The notes: a model not told the origin generated them from the sequence alone. 64,000 nucleotides of DNA from Phocoena phocoena (GCF_963924675.1 NC_089226.1:48439124-48503123), one strand, 5' to 3'; counted from the first letter of the stretch, positions 22,686 to 32,955 are shown. Made by a program: numbers and translations.

Positions 22686-23139
22686 ACTAAAGAGATGACT
22701 ACTACAAATAAGGATTTATATTTGTAATATTTTTGTTCATTGAACTATAGATGCACATCCAAAGAGCCTGGATGTACGTAGTCCTTTAAGGAATGACATA
22801 GTGCTATTAATATTGATTATTCTGCTTGGGCCTGTCTAGTTGTAAAACAGTTAAAAGAAGGGTTTCTTTTAGAACGTGAGTCTTAGGGCAGAGACTCCTC
22901 CCTGTAACTGGGTACTTCACTGAGCAGTCTTAAAGACTTGTGACCATTGAATTGGCACATTGTCTGAAGATGAAAATTTTATTTATTTATGACTCTCTAG
23001 GTAACTTCTTTTTGAAGGATCAGTTGTAGACTTAGAATATAGAGATTACAATAAATGGAAAGTTGGGCTTTTACATGGTCTGTGTACAGGCTGAAATCGA
23101 GTTGACTCAATTTAAAAATTCGGGCTGTTAGAAACAGAA
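22686..23139. other. Unannotated stretch
   Basis: AT-rich unique sequence. No feature recognised. Confidence 0.45.
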
Positions 23140-23285
23140 GTAACTTTAGAGGTACTCATGTAGCCCCAGACTCATGAGAGATACTCATGTAGAGATATTC
23201 ATTCACAGGAAGCAGAGGCTGAGTGTCTTGCCCCAGGCCCAGAAGAAAGCAGGTTCTAGAATCCAGTGGTTTGACTCCCTGTGCT
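23140..23285 (-). repeat. MIR3-like fragment
   Basis: 'tttagaggtactcatgtagccccagactc', 'gaagcagaggctgagtgtcttgccccaggcccag', 'ttctagaatccagtggtttgactccctgtgc' match a reverse MIR3-type body. 'actcatg(t/a)ga' phrases are locally repeated. Confidence 0.5.
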
Positions 23286-23355
23286 TTTCCCTTTATAACA
23301 TTTTTATCTAGTACTTTAAGAAAATAAAGATTTAACAGAGAATTACTTTACCTTA

Positions 23356-23725
23356 TGTTATGGACTGATCTGTGTTTCCCCAAGATTCAGGTATAGAAGC
23401 CCTATCCCACAATACCTTAGAATGTGACTATATTTGGAGATAGGGCCTTTAAGAGATAACTAAGGTTAAATGGGGTCATAAGGATGGTGTCCTTGTAAGA
23501 AGAAGTGATACCAGGGATGCACTTGTACAGAGGGTTGACCATGTGAAAAAGCAACAAAAGGGTGGCCATCTGCAAGCCGAGAAGAGAAGCCTCAGGAGAA
23601 ATAAACCCTGCTGGCACCTTGATCTTGGACTTCAAGCCTCCAGAACTGTGAGAAAATAAAAATTCTATTGTTTAGGCTGCCCAGTCTGTGGTATTTTGTT
23701 ATGGCAGCCTTAGAAAACCAAGATA
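23356..23725 (+). mobile_element. MLT1/MST-like MaLR solo LTR
   Basis: Starts TGTTATGGACTG and runs through 'cagaatgtgactatatttggagatagggccttt', 'ggtgtccttgtaagaag', 'ggcaccttgatcttggacttcaagcctccagaactgtgag', the polyadenylation AATAAA-type block, and 'cagtctgtggtattttgttatggcagcc'. No internal retroviral sequence adjoins it, so it is a solitary LTR. Old, with eroded ends. Confidence 0.75.
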
Positions 23726-23779
23726 CCTGGCAAATTTTCAAATTAATGAAAGAAGCACACTGACCTTGTTTCTTGATTA

Positions 23780-23975
23780 TATGATAAAAGTTAGTTATAT
23801 ACTATATATTTTGACACTTCCCCACAATATTTATTTAATATTTGCTATTTTAGAGAGTGCTTCTCTCCTTAACAGCAAGAACTGTGCTTCATACATCTTT
23901 ACTTCCCCTATGCACAGAATAGTGCTTGGCATGGAACAAGGGCTCAGTACCTATGTGAATAAATAAATGAAAGAA
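23780..23975 (+). repeat. L2 LINE 3' tail
   Basis: 'acacttccccacaatatttatt', 'aacagcaagaactgtgcttcatacatctttacttcccc' and 'gcacagaatagtgcttggcatggaacaagggctcag' match the L2 end. Confidence 0.65.
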
Positions 23976-24108
23976 ATGATATTACTCCAAGTGAGCATAT
24001 CTTTCTCATAATTGAATCACATGCCTTTGATGTCAAGCATTTTTATCGGAAGAACGATGTTTTCCTTGAGATATACCTTCTCCTTTTCTTAATTTGGACA
24101 TAGTGATT

Positions 24109-24228
24109 CCTTCCTTCCTTCCTCCCTTCCTCCCTCCCTCCCTCCCTCCCTCCCTCCCTCCCTCCCTTCTTTCCTTCCTTCCTTCCTTCCCGCTCGCTCC
24201 CTCCCTCCCTTCCTTTCTTCCTTCTGCG
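24109..24228 (+). repeat. (CCTT)n/(CCTC)n microsatellite on a SINE tail
   Basis: About 115 bases of almost pure pyrimidine, with blocks of CCTT then CCCT, broken by one 'cgctcgct'. It sits exactly where the 3' A-tail of the reverse SINE at 24229-24325 should be, so it probably arose by expansion of a GGAA-type tail. Confidence 0.85.
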
Positions 24229-24325
24229 AGGCTTGTAGGACCTTAGTTCCCCAGCCAGGGATTGAACCCAGGCCCTCGGCAGTGAAAGCGCAGGAGTCCT
24301 AACCACTGGACCATTGTGGGCTGTG
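24229..24325 (-). mobile_element. CHR-type SINE, older short form
   Basis: 'gaggcttgtaggaccttagttccccagcc', 'agggattgaacccaggccctcgg', 'cctaaccactggacca' is the short CHR body in reverse. The head ends in 'ttgtgggctg' instead of 'ccagggaagtcc', so the 5' end is truncated or diverged. No clear target duplication. Confidence 0.8.
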
Positions 24326-25244
24326 GTGAGACATAACACTTTTATATGGTAAAGTTCAAGGAACTACTGACAGCTATTTCCTGCTATGTCAAGAGGCCTT
24401 TAAGTCAGGTTCTTCTCACTTTTATGGTGCTTAGTAGGTTTCTCAACAAAAGTTATCTCTATACTTTATAATATTTCTTGTTCTCCGGCTCTTTCCTATT
24501 GCTCAGTGATGTCTCTGTTTAGCAAAGTCATCTGAGAACTGGGGACTACCATTTTAGCGTTTTCTGCTATCCCTCTGGTGTCACACACACATCTGATACA
24601 TCCTCGAGCATGGCAGTCAGTTGTGCTTGCCAGCAGACAAATGCCACCTCTGTGAGGTGCAGTACTTATGTATTACACCACCTGGTGTAGGACTTATTTG
24701 CATCTGAAATCCTTCCATCCTCAGTTTTCAATTCATGGGGCAAAACTGTAGCAAACGTTATTCTCCTGATTATATATTTATCTCACTCAGTAACTAGCAT
24801 CATTTTTTTCCTTTTTTTCTTTGAATATTCCTTTCTGTTTGGCATCTAATGTGTATATGTATGAGGAAGGGAAAATTAATAGTGACCATAGTTCTGATCC
24901 TAAAAGATTTACTCAGAGTGAAACTCTGATATGTAGAAAACAGGGTGATACTAATCTTTAAAAAAAAGTTTCAGAAGTGCAGAGTGACCTGGTACATTTT
25001 GAATACCTGGAGGCTATAGCATGAATGAATCAAGAGAATGAAATAGACTCCATTTAAGAAGACAAGGAAGTTTGAAGAAGTTCATGACACAGATTGGAGC
25101 AAAGAGGGGAGGGATTTTTAGAACAGTAAATGATACTAATGGAGGTACTCAAGTAGGAATTAGAAACTTTTATTGAGGAAAATACATTGAAAGTTGAATG
25201 ATGGAATTTAGGTATTCTACCAATGTATAAAAACTGAGTTTGGA
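24326..25244. other. Unannotated stretch
   Basis: Unique sequence with no gene or repeat that I recognise. Confidence 0.45.
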
Positions 25245-25430
25245 TAAATAATAACTAGCACTTATTGGAAACTGTGCACTAGAGATTTATACTTATTCGT
25301 ATTCTCATTTAATCACCAGGACAATCCTATAAAATGAGTTACATCATTATAGTTTACTGATGAGGAACTGAAGACTCAGGCTGGGTTACTTATTCCAGTG
25401 GAAGTACTGGTTAGAATTTGGACAAGGTAT
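25245..25430 (-). repeat. MIR, nearly complete
   Basis: 'agcacttattggaaactgtgcactag', 'ctcatttaatcaccaggacaatcctataaaatg', 'ttactgatgaggaactgaagactcagg', 'agtactggttagaatttgg'. Confidence 0.75.
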
Positions 25431-25499
25431 GCCTGGCTCTAATTTTCATTTTCACACAATGTTCTGTAGAAGGCAAGGAAAAATGAAATAAAATGTGCA

Positions 25500-25960
25500 T
25501 CAGGGTCCAACGAGGAAAATAGAAACAATTTTAAGTATTTGAAATAGAAGAAATCTAATAAAATGAATAAATTACACTATCCATGGAAACAGCTAAGAAA
25601 CAACCAGGCAGCGACAGGGCGACCTAGAGATTAACCACAGCAGGAAGACGCTCCCACTCCTAAGCTGGAGGATCCAAGCTTGGCGGGGGCGGGGGGAGGG
25701 GGGACCAACCACAGGAATCTGGAACCACTGCGGGCCCATTCAGCAGAGCTGTAGCCAACAAAGAAGTGATACTGCTGCAGGATATGTCCTTGCAGGCAAG
25801 GACAAAGGGACAAATGCCTTGACTTTCCCCTTCCTCCTGCCCCTCTGGTCCTTTCTTGGATGCAAGAAAGTAAGGAGTGTGGTGGTAGAGATTCACTATC
25901 AACTCCTATTATTCTTATGGATGAAGGTTTCTCTGGCTCTCATATTTTAGATGGTCTAGC
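25500..25960 (-). repeat. Probable ancient LTR-like repeat
   Basis: The phrases 'acagctaagaaacaaccaggcagcgacaggg', 'ttaaccacagcaggaagacgctcc', 'gcagagctgtagccaac' and 'tccttgcaggcaaggacaa' look like a dispersed mammalian repeat I associate with ERVL/MaLR LTRs, in reverse. I cannot name the subfamily. A GC-rich G-run (25682-25703) lies inside. Confidence 0.4.
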
Positions 25961-26999
25961 AGAGGAAAAAAAAAGAACCTCAGGGTCAGTTGTTTATTAG
26001 ATCCACAGGGAAGAGTTTGGATTATGAGGTGAGATAAAACATAGTTCAATTTCATGATAACTTAATTTTTCAGACTTTTAATACTGTGGAACCTTAAGGA
26101 TTGGAAAGAGCAATGAAATGCCATTAAGTTGAGTAGTATTTTACCTAAGAATAGACTACTTTAGAAAGTCCTAGAAAAGGAAAACAGAAACGACCCTAGG
26201 TTTTAAAGACTGGGTAATTTGTTATTTGCGATCTGCAGGCATAGAGCATCGGGGAAAGGTGGCTTACTGAATGCTACAAATTGATGTTAACAAGGGGGCT
26301 GGGTATTCAAAAATGATTCCAAAAAAATCATGCTGTATTTTTGGACAAAGGCCTTTACCTCAAGAGGCATGGATTTGACAGCCTCTTCTGGAGAACCGTA
26401 CTCACAGGCAGCATTTCATGGCTGACCTTAGGCAAGCAGGCAGAACTGGAGTCAGAGGCTGACTGAGTGCCTGCCCATATGCTTCTGACTTGAGCCAGAT
26501 TTCCTGTTCATAAAAATGACTGACGGACCCACTAGGCCCTGCTCTTGAAGGAAGATCTCTGTTCAGTGCTTCAGATCTTGTAAATGAGTGAAGAGCCTCC
26601 ATGAGGCATCGAAATTGCTTCTGGCTCAAAGAATACAGAAAATATAGGATGAAAGATGACTTCGAAATGTGTTTTCATTTTCGGAAATCCTGCCATGTTT
26701 CTGATGTTCTCTCAACGTGACTTTCATTTATTTGGAAACTTCCAGTGCCTCTGGCAGGCAAAACTAAAGCCCACCATAAGGGGAGTGAGCTTCAGGAAAG
26801 AAAGGGTACTATATGTATGGGAGGAACAGAGGGTACTGATTACCCACTGGATCTGGGAGATGGGCTATACTTGGTTCAGCTTGCCTTCTCTCTGCAAAGT
26901 TACTTGGGTCGTAATAGAACTTTAGCGTTAATGATTCTGGGATCATCTCTAGGTTCTGTTTATAGGGCTCACCGTAGTTCACTGTTAATGCTTCCGGAA
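25961..26999. other. Unannotated stretch
   Basis: Unique sequence. Two overlapping plus-strand open frames (26656-26925 and 26745-27020) are in different frames over the same DNA and neither shows a recognised domain. Confidence 0.4.
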
Positions 27000-27110
27000 G
27001 GATATTTGCTCACTCAATAAAGATTTGTTGAGTATTTTCTATGTTCCAGGAAGTTGGCTAGACAGTGAGGACACAAAGATGAAAAGGGTGCTTTCTAGTT
27101 ACCAATTGCT
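27000..27110 (+). repeat. Old LINE 3' UTR-type fragment (L1M or L2)
   Basis: 'gctcactcaataaagatttgttgagtattttctatgttccagg..gttggctagacagtgaggacacaaagatg' matches the common 'tgagcacctactatgtgccaggc ... ggggatacag' block. Confidence 0.55.
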
Positions 27111-27149
27111 GCTTTCCAGGAAATCACAGGATATTGGAGCTCCTAAAAC

Positions 27150-27345
27150 TGAGGTTGGATGGGATGGTAGAAAAGAATTCAGAAGTCTGGGATTCTAGCC
27201 CTCTCTCTGCCACACATCACCTGTGTGACCTTGAACAAGTCATTTCCCCTCCCTGGGCCTCAGTTTCCATGTCTCTCAAATGGGGTGACTGTGGATGCTT
27301 GAAAATCCCACAAGGGATTATTGAGGATGCAAGAGATAATGTCTG
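27150..27345 (+). repeat. MIR, well preserved
   Basis: 'ctgggattctagccctctctctgcc', 'ctgtgtgaccttgaacaagtcatttcccctccctgggcctcagtttccatgtctctcaaatgggg', then a decayed 3' third. A plus-strand 100-codon open frame runs through it and is explained by the repeat. Confidence 0.85.
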
Positions 27346-27539
27346 GGTAAGAATCGTAAAGAGAGAAAAGGCTAAACAAATGAAAGCTGTCTTAATCACC
27401 TCAGCAACACAAAAATTTTATATGTTCTGTCTCTAGAAACATCATTCTGTAAAATTCTCAAAGCCAAACACTTCATTGAATGAGAAGGTAGACAGAGAAA
27501 TAGGAGTTACTAGGCTGCAGTAATAACTCACATTTAACA

Positions 27540-27740
27540 AAAATGATTATATGCCAGGTTTTGTATATAGTGATTTATTTATGTGGTGTTATGGAAGTCT
27601 TTAACAATCCTGTGAAGTGGGAATTGTTACTCCCATTTAACAGAAGGCAAATAGTCTCAGAGAGATGATGGAGCTTGTCAAAGGTCATGTGACTTGTAAA
27701 TGACCAAGTTTGGGGTTTGAAACCAAGTCTGAGTCATATG
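27540..27740 (-). repeat. MIR, nearly complete
   Basis: 'tatatgccaggttttgtatatag', 'taacaatcctgtgaagtgggaattgttactcccatttaacag', 'gagcttgtcaaaggtcatgtgac', 'tggggtttgaaaccaagtctgagtc'. Confidence 0.85.
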
Positions 27741-28598
27741 TTCAGTAAGTAAAAGTTACTTAACGTTTCCTGCACCTCACGCCAACCAAACCCTAGAGAA
27801 GTGTCTGTGCAAAGCTGGTGCTTCCTTCCTTGTGACATAGGCAGCCTGTCAATAAACATGTTCTAAGACATATTGTGTGAAGCCCTAGACATCCTGTGTA
27901 TTGGTGAGTGGGGTGGAGACACTTAAAAGTAGATTTCTGGACAGAGAACAAGGAAAAGAAAGTAGTGTAAAGGAAGCCAAGACACTGGCAACAGAGACTA
28001 TGGTGTGAGGAGCAAACTGGAAGCGGATGAACACCCAGGCTGAGATGAAGAATAAAATTAACACTCAAGGAAAGGCTAAAACGAATTCATGTGCTAAATG
28101 CCACAGGGGAATTACCTCCTACTTTTCAGTTTGTCATTTCATATCTGCCAATACTCTTCTTGAGTCCTTGATATTGTAGCCAAAGTAGAAAATAAATACA
28201 CATTCCACCTATCCTGTGCCTGACGCTGATTAAATATCTGTGATGCAAAAAAATATATAGTTTCCAGAATATATTTTATTCATGAGGAAATCTCCATATG
28301 AAACAAATTACTTAGGGGACTGAAAAACTGTATTCATCCAGGCTAAATCAGATACTTTCTATTTGAAATGTGTAAATTCGAGATGCTTTGTTCCTGGTTT
28401 TGTTGGTATAGCTGTTTTCTGAAACCTGCCTCTAAAAACAAGTCAACATGTATAACTGGGATATTTTGCCATGTAGAAAACAGGGTCGAGACCTTACTTG
28501 TTCGTATCAAGGACTGTCTCCTTTTCTTCTGGGTTCAGTAATAGGACACTGTATAGCTTGGTTTCATAATGAAATTGTTTCTCAAAACCTTCGCTCTC
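27741..28598. other. Unannotated stretch
   Basis: Unique sequence. A 91-codon minus-strand frame at 28068-27793 is cysteine- and leucine-rich, but I cannot link it to a family. Confidence 0.4.
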
Positions 28599-28781
28599 GG
28601 GCTTCCCTGGTGGCGCAGTGGTTGAGAGTCTGCCTGCCGATGCAGGGGACACGGGTTCGTGCCCCGGTCCGGGAGGATCCCACATGCCGCGGAGCGGCTG
28701 GGCCCGTGAGCCATGGCCGCTGAGCCTACGCGTCTGGAGGCTGTGCAACCGTGAGAGGACCACGTACCACAAAAAAAAAAA
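28599..28781 (+). mobile_element. CHR-type SINE, long form with internal deletion
   Basis: Begins 'ggcttccctggtggcgcagtgg', continues with 'cgatgcaggggacacgggttcgtgcc' and the GC-rich body, and ends in an A-run (28770-28781). Compared with the other long copies, about 20 bases are missing between 'gaggctgtgc' and 'gtgagaggacc'. Flanks 'aaccttcgctctc' and 'aaccccttcttctctc' are a possible imperfect target duplication. Confidence 0.9.
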
Positions 28782-29089
28782 AGAACCCCTTCTTCTCTCC
28801 TCAAAATTGTCTTGCTGGCTTAATTGATACTCTCAGCACACCTGCACGTAATGGCTTGGTGCTGCAACTGCAGCTCATTTCCTACCAGCTGCACCTGGTC
28901 ATCTGAGAGCCCTCAAACCCTCTGGTGGTTGGGTTGCTCGGAGGCTGATAAACTTTGAGTACAAAACTCTTAGTTAATCCCTGTCCTTGGCTGCTTGTAT
29001 TTTCAGCAGCTGATAGAGCAAGGGCAGTTTTTCTTCTAAAACCTAAAGAGTACTTTTTTTTTTTAATTCCTGGGTTGAAATCAAACATT
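28782..29089. other. Unannotated stretch
   Basis: Unique sequence with a poly-T run at 29054-29064. No gene seen. Confidence 0.45.
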
Positions 29090-29104
29090 TAGCCCATGAT
29101 TCTT

Positions 29105-29192
29105 TTTTGAAAACTTTATTTTATTGAAATATAGATGATTTACAATGTTATGTTAATTTCTGCTGTACAGCAAAGTTGTTCAGTTATATATA

Positions 29193-29231
<39 letters not shown>

Positions 29232-29767
29232 TCCTTTTTATTATGGTTTATTACAGGATACTTAATATAGTTCCCTGTGCTATACAGTAGGACCCTCTTG
29301 TTTATCCATTGTATATGTAATAGTTTGCATCTACTAACCCCAAACTCCCAGTCCATCCCTCCCTCACCACCCCCACTTGGCAACCACAGATCTGTTCTCT
29401 ATGTCTGTGAGTCTGTTTCTGCTTCGTAGATAGGTTCATTTGTGTCATATTTTAGATTCCACATATAAGTGATATCATATGGTATTTGTCTTTCTCTTTC
29501 TGACTTACTTCACTTAGTATGATCATCTCTAGGTCCATCCATGTTGCTGCAAATGACATTATTTCATTCTGTTTTATGGCTGAGTAGTATCCCACTGTGT
29601 ATATGTACCACATCTTCTTTATCCATTCATCTGTCAATGGACATTTAGGTTGTTCTCATGTCTTGGCTATCGTGAATAGTGCTGCTATGAACATAAGGGT
29701 GCATGTATCTTTTTGAATTATAGTTTTGTCCGGATATATGCCCAGGAGTGGGATTGCTGGATCATAG
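29105..29767 (-). mobile_element. 5'-truncated L1 3' end with perfect target duplication
   Basis: Minus orientation, carrying the 3' UTR and the last part of ORF2 up to the 'cccaggagtgggattgctgg' region. TAGCCCATGATTCTT occurs exactly at 29090-29104 and 29768-29782, a 15-bp perfect target-site duplication that fixes both ends. The A-tail is short (four T at 29105-29108). Confidence 0.95.
29185..29231. repeat. (TA)n(TG)n(TA)n compound microsatellite in L1
   Basis: TA repeats, then seven or so TG units, then about 14 TA units inside the L1 3' UTR, at the same consensus position as the AT run at 11737-11755. Confidence 0.9.
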
Positions 29768-29984
29768 TAGCCCATGATTCTTAAGCTTTACCATGAGCTC
29801 TTGTCAGTAAAGCAGTGAAGAACTTACAGTGGCACATAGACACAATTTAGCTTAACATGGCAGGGGTTCCTGAATCTCTGTATAAGTATCACCACCACAC
29901 AGACATAGGAGAGTAAGTCTGGGAGAATGCAGATACTCTTAAAGCCAGGGAAAACCCCAAATTCACTTGAATTCTCCTAGCTGA

Positions 29985-30225
29985 TCATAGCATTGAAGCA
30001 CATTTTAAACTTGCTTCCTGACCACGTCTTTCTTTCTGCACGTCTTCCTGCTCAGCCACACCACGTGGACTCACCTCTGTTTCTGGTGCTCACAGAGTGC
30101 TTTCTTCTGCCAGAAATACTTTTCCTCCCCTTCCTGTCTGATAGCTTTCACTCATCCTTCAGACCCTGGCTTAAAAGTTACTTAACGTATCTTCAGAGAT
30201 CCCATTGCGAATCCCCCAGACTAAT
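29985..30225 (+). repeat. L2 LINE 3' region
   Basis: 'tggactcacctctgtttctggtgctcac', 'gagtgctttcttctgccagaaatacttttcctccccttcc', 'ctttcactcatccttcagaccctggcttaaaagttac' matches the L2 '...gctgttccctctgcctggaatgc..' region. Confidence 0.7.
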
Positions 30226-30834
30226 TCGATCTGCAGCAGCTATTTATCTCTGCATCGTGATAAAGAGAAAACTGAGGTTTGGAAAGTTGGCACTGCTTAT
30301 TTAAAACCGACCCAATGGCAGATCTGATATCGGAATCTATGTTCATAGAATTCTACCACCCGTACCTTCTGCTGTTTACAACTCTGACCTCCTAGAAGGA
30401 AGGAGGGCCTGATGAGATCAGAGCGATAGAGCAGCTGGCGGTTTGGTTTGCTGTGTCACTGAGTTCCGGAGTTAGGGCTCCCTAGGGTCCTCTGATTGAC
30501 ATTAGGTCAGTCCCAAGCCTGAGCTAGAGCCGAGGCTGCGGGGCCTGATGCTGAGACCCCCAGCCATCGAGACTGAGGGGTTTGTGGGGGGCAGGGAGGT
30601 TGGCACAGTGGTGCAGTGGCAGAACTCACAGACCTTCTCCCACAGCTGTAGGCCCCAGCTCTAGTTAGCAGCCCCATCAAAATAAAAGCTCATACTAACT
30701 CTAGGAGGCAAGACAAGGAGTAGCACTGAACCCTCCCCTCCCCAGGGCCTTTCCAGGACACTTCCCTTGGAAGCTACCTCACGGAGCCCCCGTGAGAGAG
30801 AACCAAAACCTTCCTTACATTTTCATTTTGTGCG
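30226..30834. other. Locally GC-richer non-repeat stretch
   Basis: 30400-30780 is GC-richer than its surroundings with no repeat I recognise. 'cttctcccacagctgtagg' at about 30635-30653 looks like a splice acceptor, but no open frame of useful length or matching donor follows. It could be regulatory or an unrecognised old repeat. Confidence 0.35.
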
Positions 30835-31050
30835 ACTGTGTTCAAAGCCTTTTACCATAAGAGCTTCACTTGACCCTCACAAAAGCGCCCTGAAGTCAGC
30901 AGACCAGGTACTATTATCCTCATTGTTCTTACAGCTGTCAAATAGAGTCACCTAGAGGTTAAGTGATTTACTGGGTGTCACATAGCCAGCAAGTGACTGC
31001 ACTGAGACTGGAATGGCAGTCTCCCAATTTATGCTTCTGTGTGTTCTTCA
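30835..31050 (-). repeat. MIR, nearly complete
   Basis: 'gcttcacttgaccctcacaaaagcgccctgaagtcagcag', 'tattatcctcattgttcttacag', 'aggttaagtgatttactgggtgtcacatagccagcaagtg'. Confidence 0.75.
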
Positions 31051-31184
31051 CTGCATCAGACTATCTCAAAAGCAGCATGGTAATGACCTTCCTCTGTCTG
31101 TCTGCCTCACAGGAGAGGATAGTGTCTCAGCAGCATGGATGGACCAGCCTTCCGTGCACAGTTACCGTTAGAGAGAGATCACGA

Positions 31185-31430
31185 GAACAGAATCTGATCA
31201 AACTCTGGAATCAGACTACCTAGCTTCCAATCTCAACTTCTCTGCTTACTGGCTGTGTGATATGGATCATGTTCCTCAACCTCTGTGTGTCTCAGTTTTA
31301 TATCAGCAATATAAGTGGAATAGTGATAATACCTACCACACAGGGCAGCGCAGTGAGCAACAAATGAGTTATTTCAGGCTTTACATAGAATAGTGCCTGA
31401 CATATAAGAAGCAATCCATAAATACTAGTT
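31185..31430 (+). repeat. MIR, nearly complete
   Basis: 'aactctggaatcagactacctagcttccaatctc', 'ttactggctgtgtgatatgg', 'aacctctgtgtgtctcagttttatatcagc', 'aatagtgcctgacatataagaagcaatccataaatac'. Confidence 0.85.
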
Positions 31431-31541
31431 TGTAGTAGGGGTTAAATGGTTTTATTAGCTCCCTCATTTTGTGCACTGTCCCATTTAAAACAAAACTCAG
31501 TTACTAGGCTCACCCTACATAGATATTAGTCCTCATCATAA

Positions 31542-31593
31542 ATTATGTTTTCTCTGGGCCACGGGTTTAATTATGGTCCAGAGAAAGCATGGT
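31542..31593 (+). other. Strong inverted repeat (RNA-hairpin candidate)
   Basis: Arms at 31542-31561 and 31574-31593 pair over 20 positions around a 12-base loop. Sixteen positions are Watson-Crick. The other four are all G-U wobbles if the plus strand is transcribed, but would be A-C mismatches on the minus strand. It lies in non-repeat sequence between two MIRs. The foldback is too short for a typical microRNA precursor unless flanks extend it. Confidence 0.6.
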
Positions 31594-32129
31594 CCACGTG
31601 CACCATGACATTTAGAGCATTTCTGTCATCTTCTTTCTGTTGTTTTCTATATACTGTAAGAGAATGATACAGAGAACTACACTATCTTTCTGTTAGGCTT
31701 TCCCTCTAATTCATTTGAATTTATTTGCTGAGCAGACATAATTGACATGACACAATCTAATGAATTCCCAGCCCGCACTCAATGTCCCAGCTTCTCTCTG
31801 CTGATCATTTACTCTTTCTACAGCTCCCTTCACCTGTCATGGAAATTGTCTCTTAGTAGGTTCATGTTCTAGTAGCAGTATTTTGTAAATGCTTAGCAGC
31901 AATGGTAGGCCTCATGATCAGCAAGGGAAAGGGGAGAGCTTTTCTACATGGTACTCTTTTGTCATACTGGTCTCTGCTTTTCCCTGTAAGTGAGCAGCAA
32001 GAATCACTGAGTCTGAATCCCAGCAGGGCCATGCCTTTAATTGCCTCCACTGCAGGAGCCCAGGACAGTAAAGTGAAGCGATTACTGACTGCAGATGGAT
32101 TGTCTCATCTGCAGATCCCCACCTGCAGA
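31594..32129. other. Unannotated stretch
   Basis: Unique sequence. Overlapping open frames on both strands near 31862-32154 (62-80 codons) show no recognised domain. Confidence 0.4.
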
Positions 32130-32225
32130 GATCCAAGGAATTAATTGAAAGCATTTAAAGGTGCTGGTTGGAAAAGCCAGCATCTCCTCTTTTCCGTGTT
32201 CTAAAGTTTTATTCTGCCATTAAGA
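32130..32225 (+). repeat. Unassigned repeat, copy A
   Basis: The first 30 bases (GATCCAAGG..ATTGAAAGCATTTAAA) match 32861-32890 at 27 of 30 positions. Weaker similarity continues (CCAGCATCTCC against CCAATACCTCC, then a T/C-rich run). I cannot assign a family. Confidence 0.6.
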
Positions 32226-32349
32226 GACCCTGGAACCACTCATTGTGAGCATGAAACTGCATGTTCAAACACTTAAACCAATGCTCTCTACTCCCTAAAG
32301 TGTACCACTGTATAGCCTACATTTTGAAATCACAGACCAACAGTGTGCA

Positions 32350-32515
32350 AGCAGCTAGAGATCTGGCTTAGTAGCTTTGTGGCCTTCTTCAAGTTACCTA
32401 ACCTTTCTGAACTTCAGGTTGTCCATCTGTGAACTTTCTCCTTCATGGAGTTTCTAATGAACAGAAAAGAAATGAGTTAAATCACCTAGCGTAGAGACAG
32501 GCACATATTCTCTTC
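32350..32515 (+). repeat. MIR fragment
   Basis: 'tagctttgtggccttcttcaagttacctaacctttctgaacttcaggttgtccatctgtg', 'aatgagttaaatcacctagcgtagagacaggcacata'. Confidence 0.75.
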
Positions 32516-32774
32516 TACCCCTCACCCCTTCCTATCAGGGGAAGAAAGGTTTGTGGGGGACTGGACAATTTGAAGGGATCCTCAGAATTACCAGTCACTG
32601 ATCTCCAATATGATTATTGAATACATTTCCCAAATTAGCTTTTATATTGAAAGAAATTCAAGGTTCTGGTGATAATATAAATTAAACAGAAAGATAATTA
32701 TTACAATGTAGTCATATAATCTGAGATGCAGTGTGGTTCTAATATATATTTACAGATCTTGTTGGCTACTGCAT

Positions 32775-32850
32775 CCCAGTGTCCTGACTAGAGCCTGGCA
32801 CATGGTAGATACTTGATCAATGTTTGTTGAATAAATTAATGAATGATATA
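32775..32850 (+). repeat. L2/MIR 3' tail
   Basis: 'gactagagcctggcacatggtagatacttgatcaatgtttgttgaataaattaatgaatg' is the shared LINE2/MIR terminal phrase. Confidence 0.65.
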
Positions 32851-32860
32851 TAGTTATAAT

Positions 32861-32955
32861 GATCCAAGGCATCGATTGAAAGCATTTAAACATGACAGAA
32901 TGACCAATACCTCCTTTTCTCTGCATGCTCAATTTGAGTTCTATCATTTAAAAAT
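32861..32955 (+). repeat. Unassigned repeat, copy B
   Basis: Direct-orientation partner of 32130-32225, 731 bp downstream. It starts immediately after the L2/MIR tail. The three differences in the first 30 bases fall in a 5-base patch (AATTA against CATCG). Confidence 0.6.

Noticed and set aside
24043..24339. Minus-strand frame with a long glycine, arginine and lysine repeat
   Set aside because: Translation of the pyrimidine microsatellite and its SINE.
28599..28660. tRNA gene, because of the box-like 'gggttcgtgcc'
   Set aside because: It is the tRNA-derived head of a CHR SINE. No complete cloverleaf tRNA gene was seen anywhere in the window.
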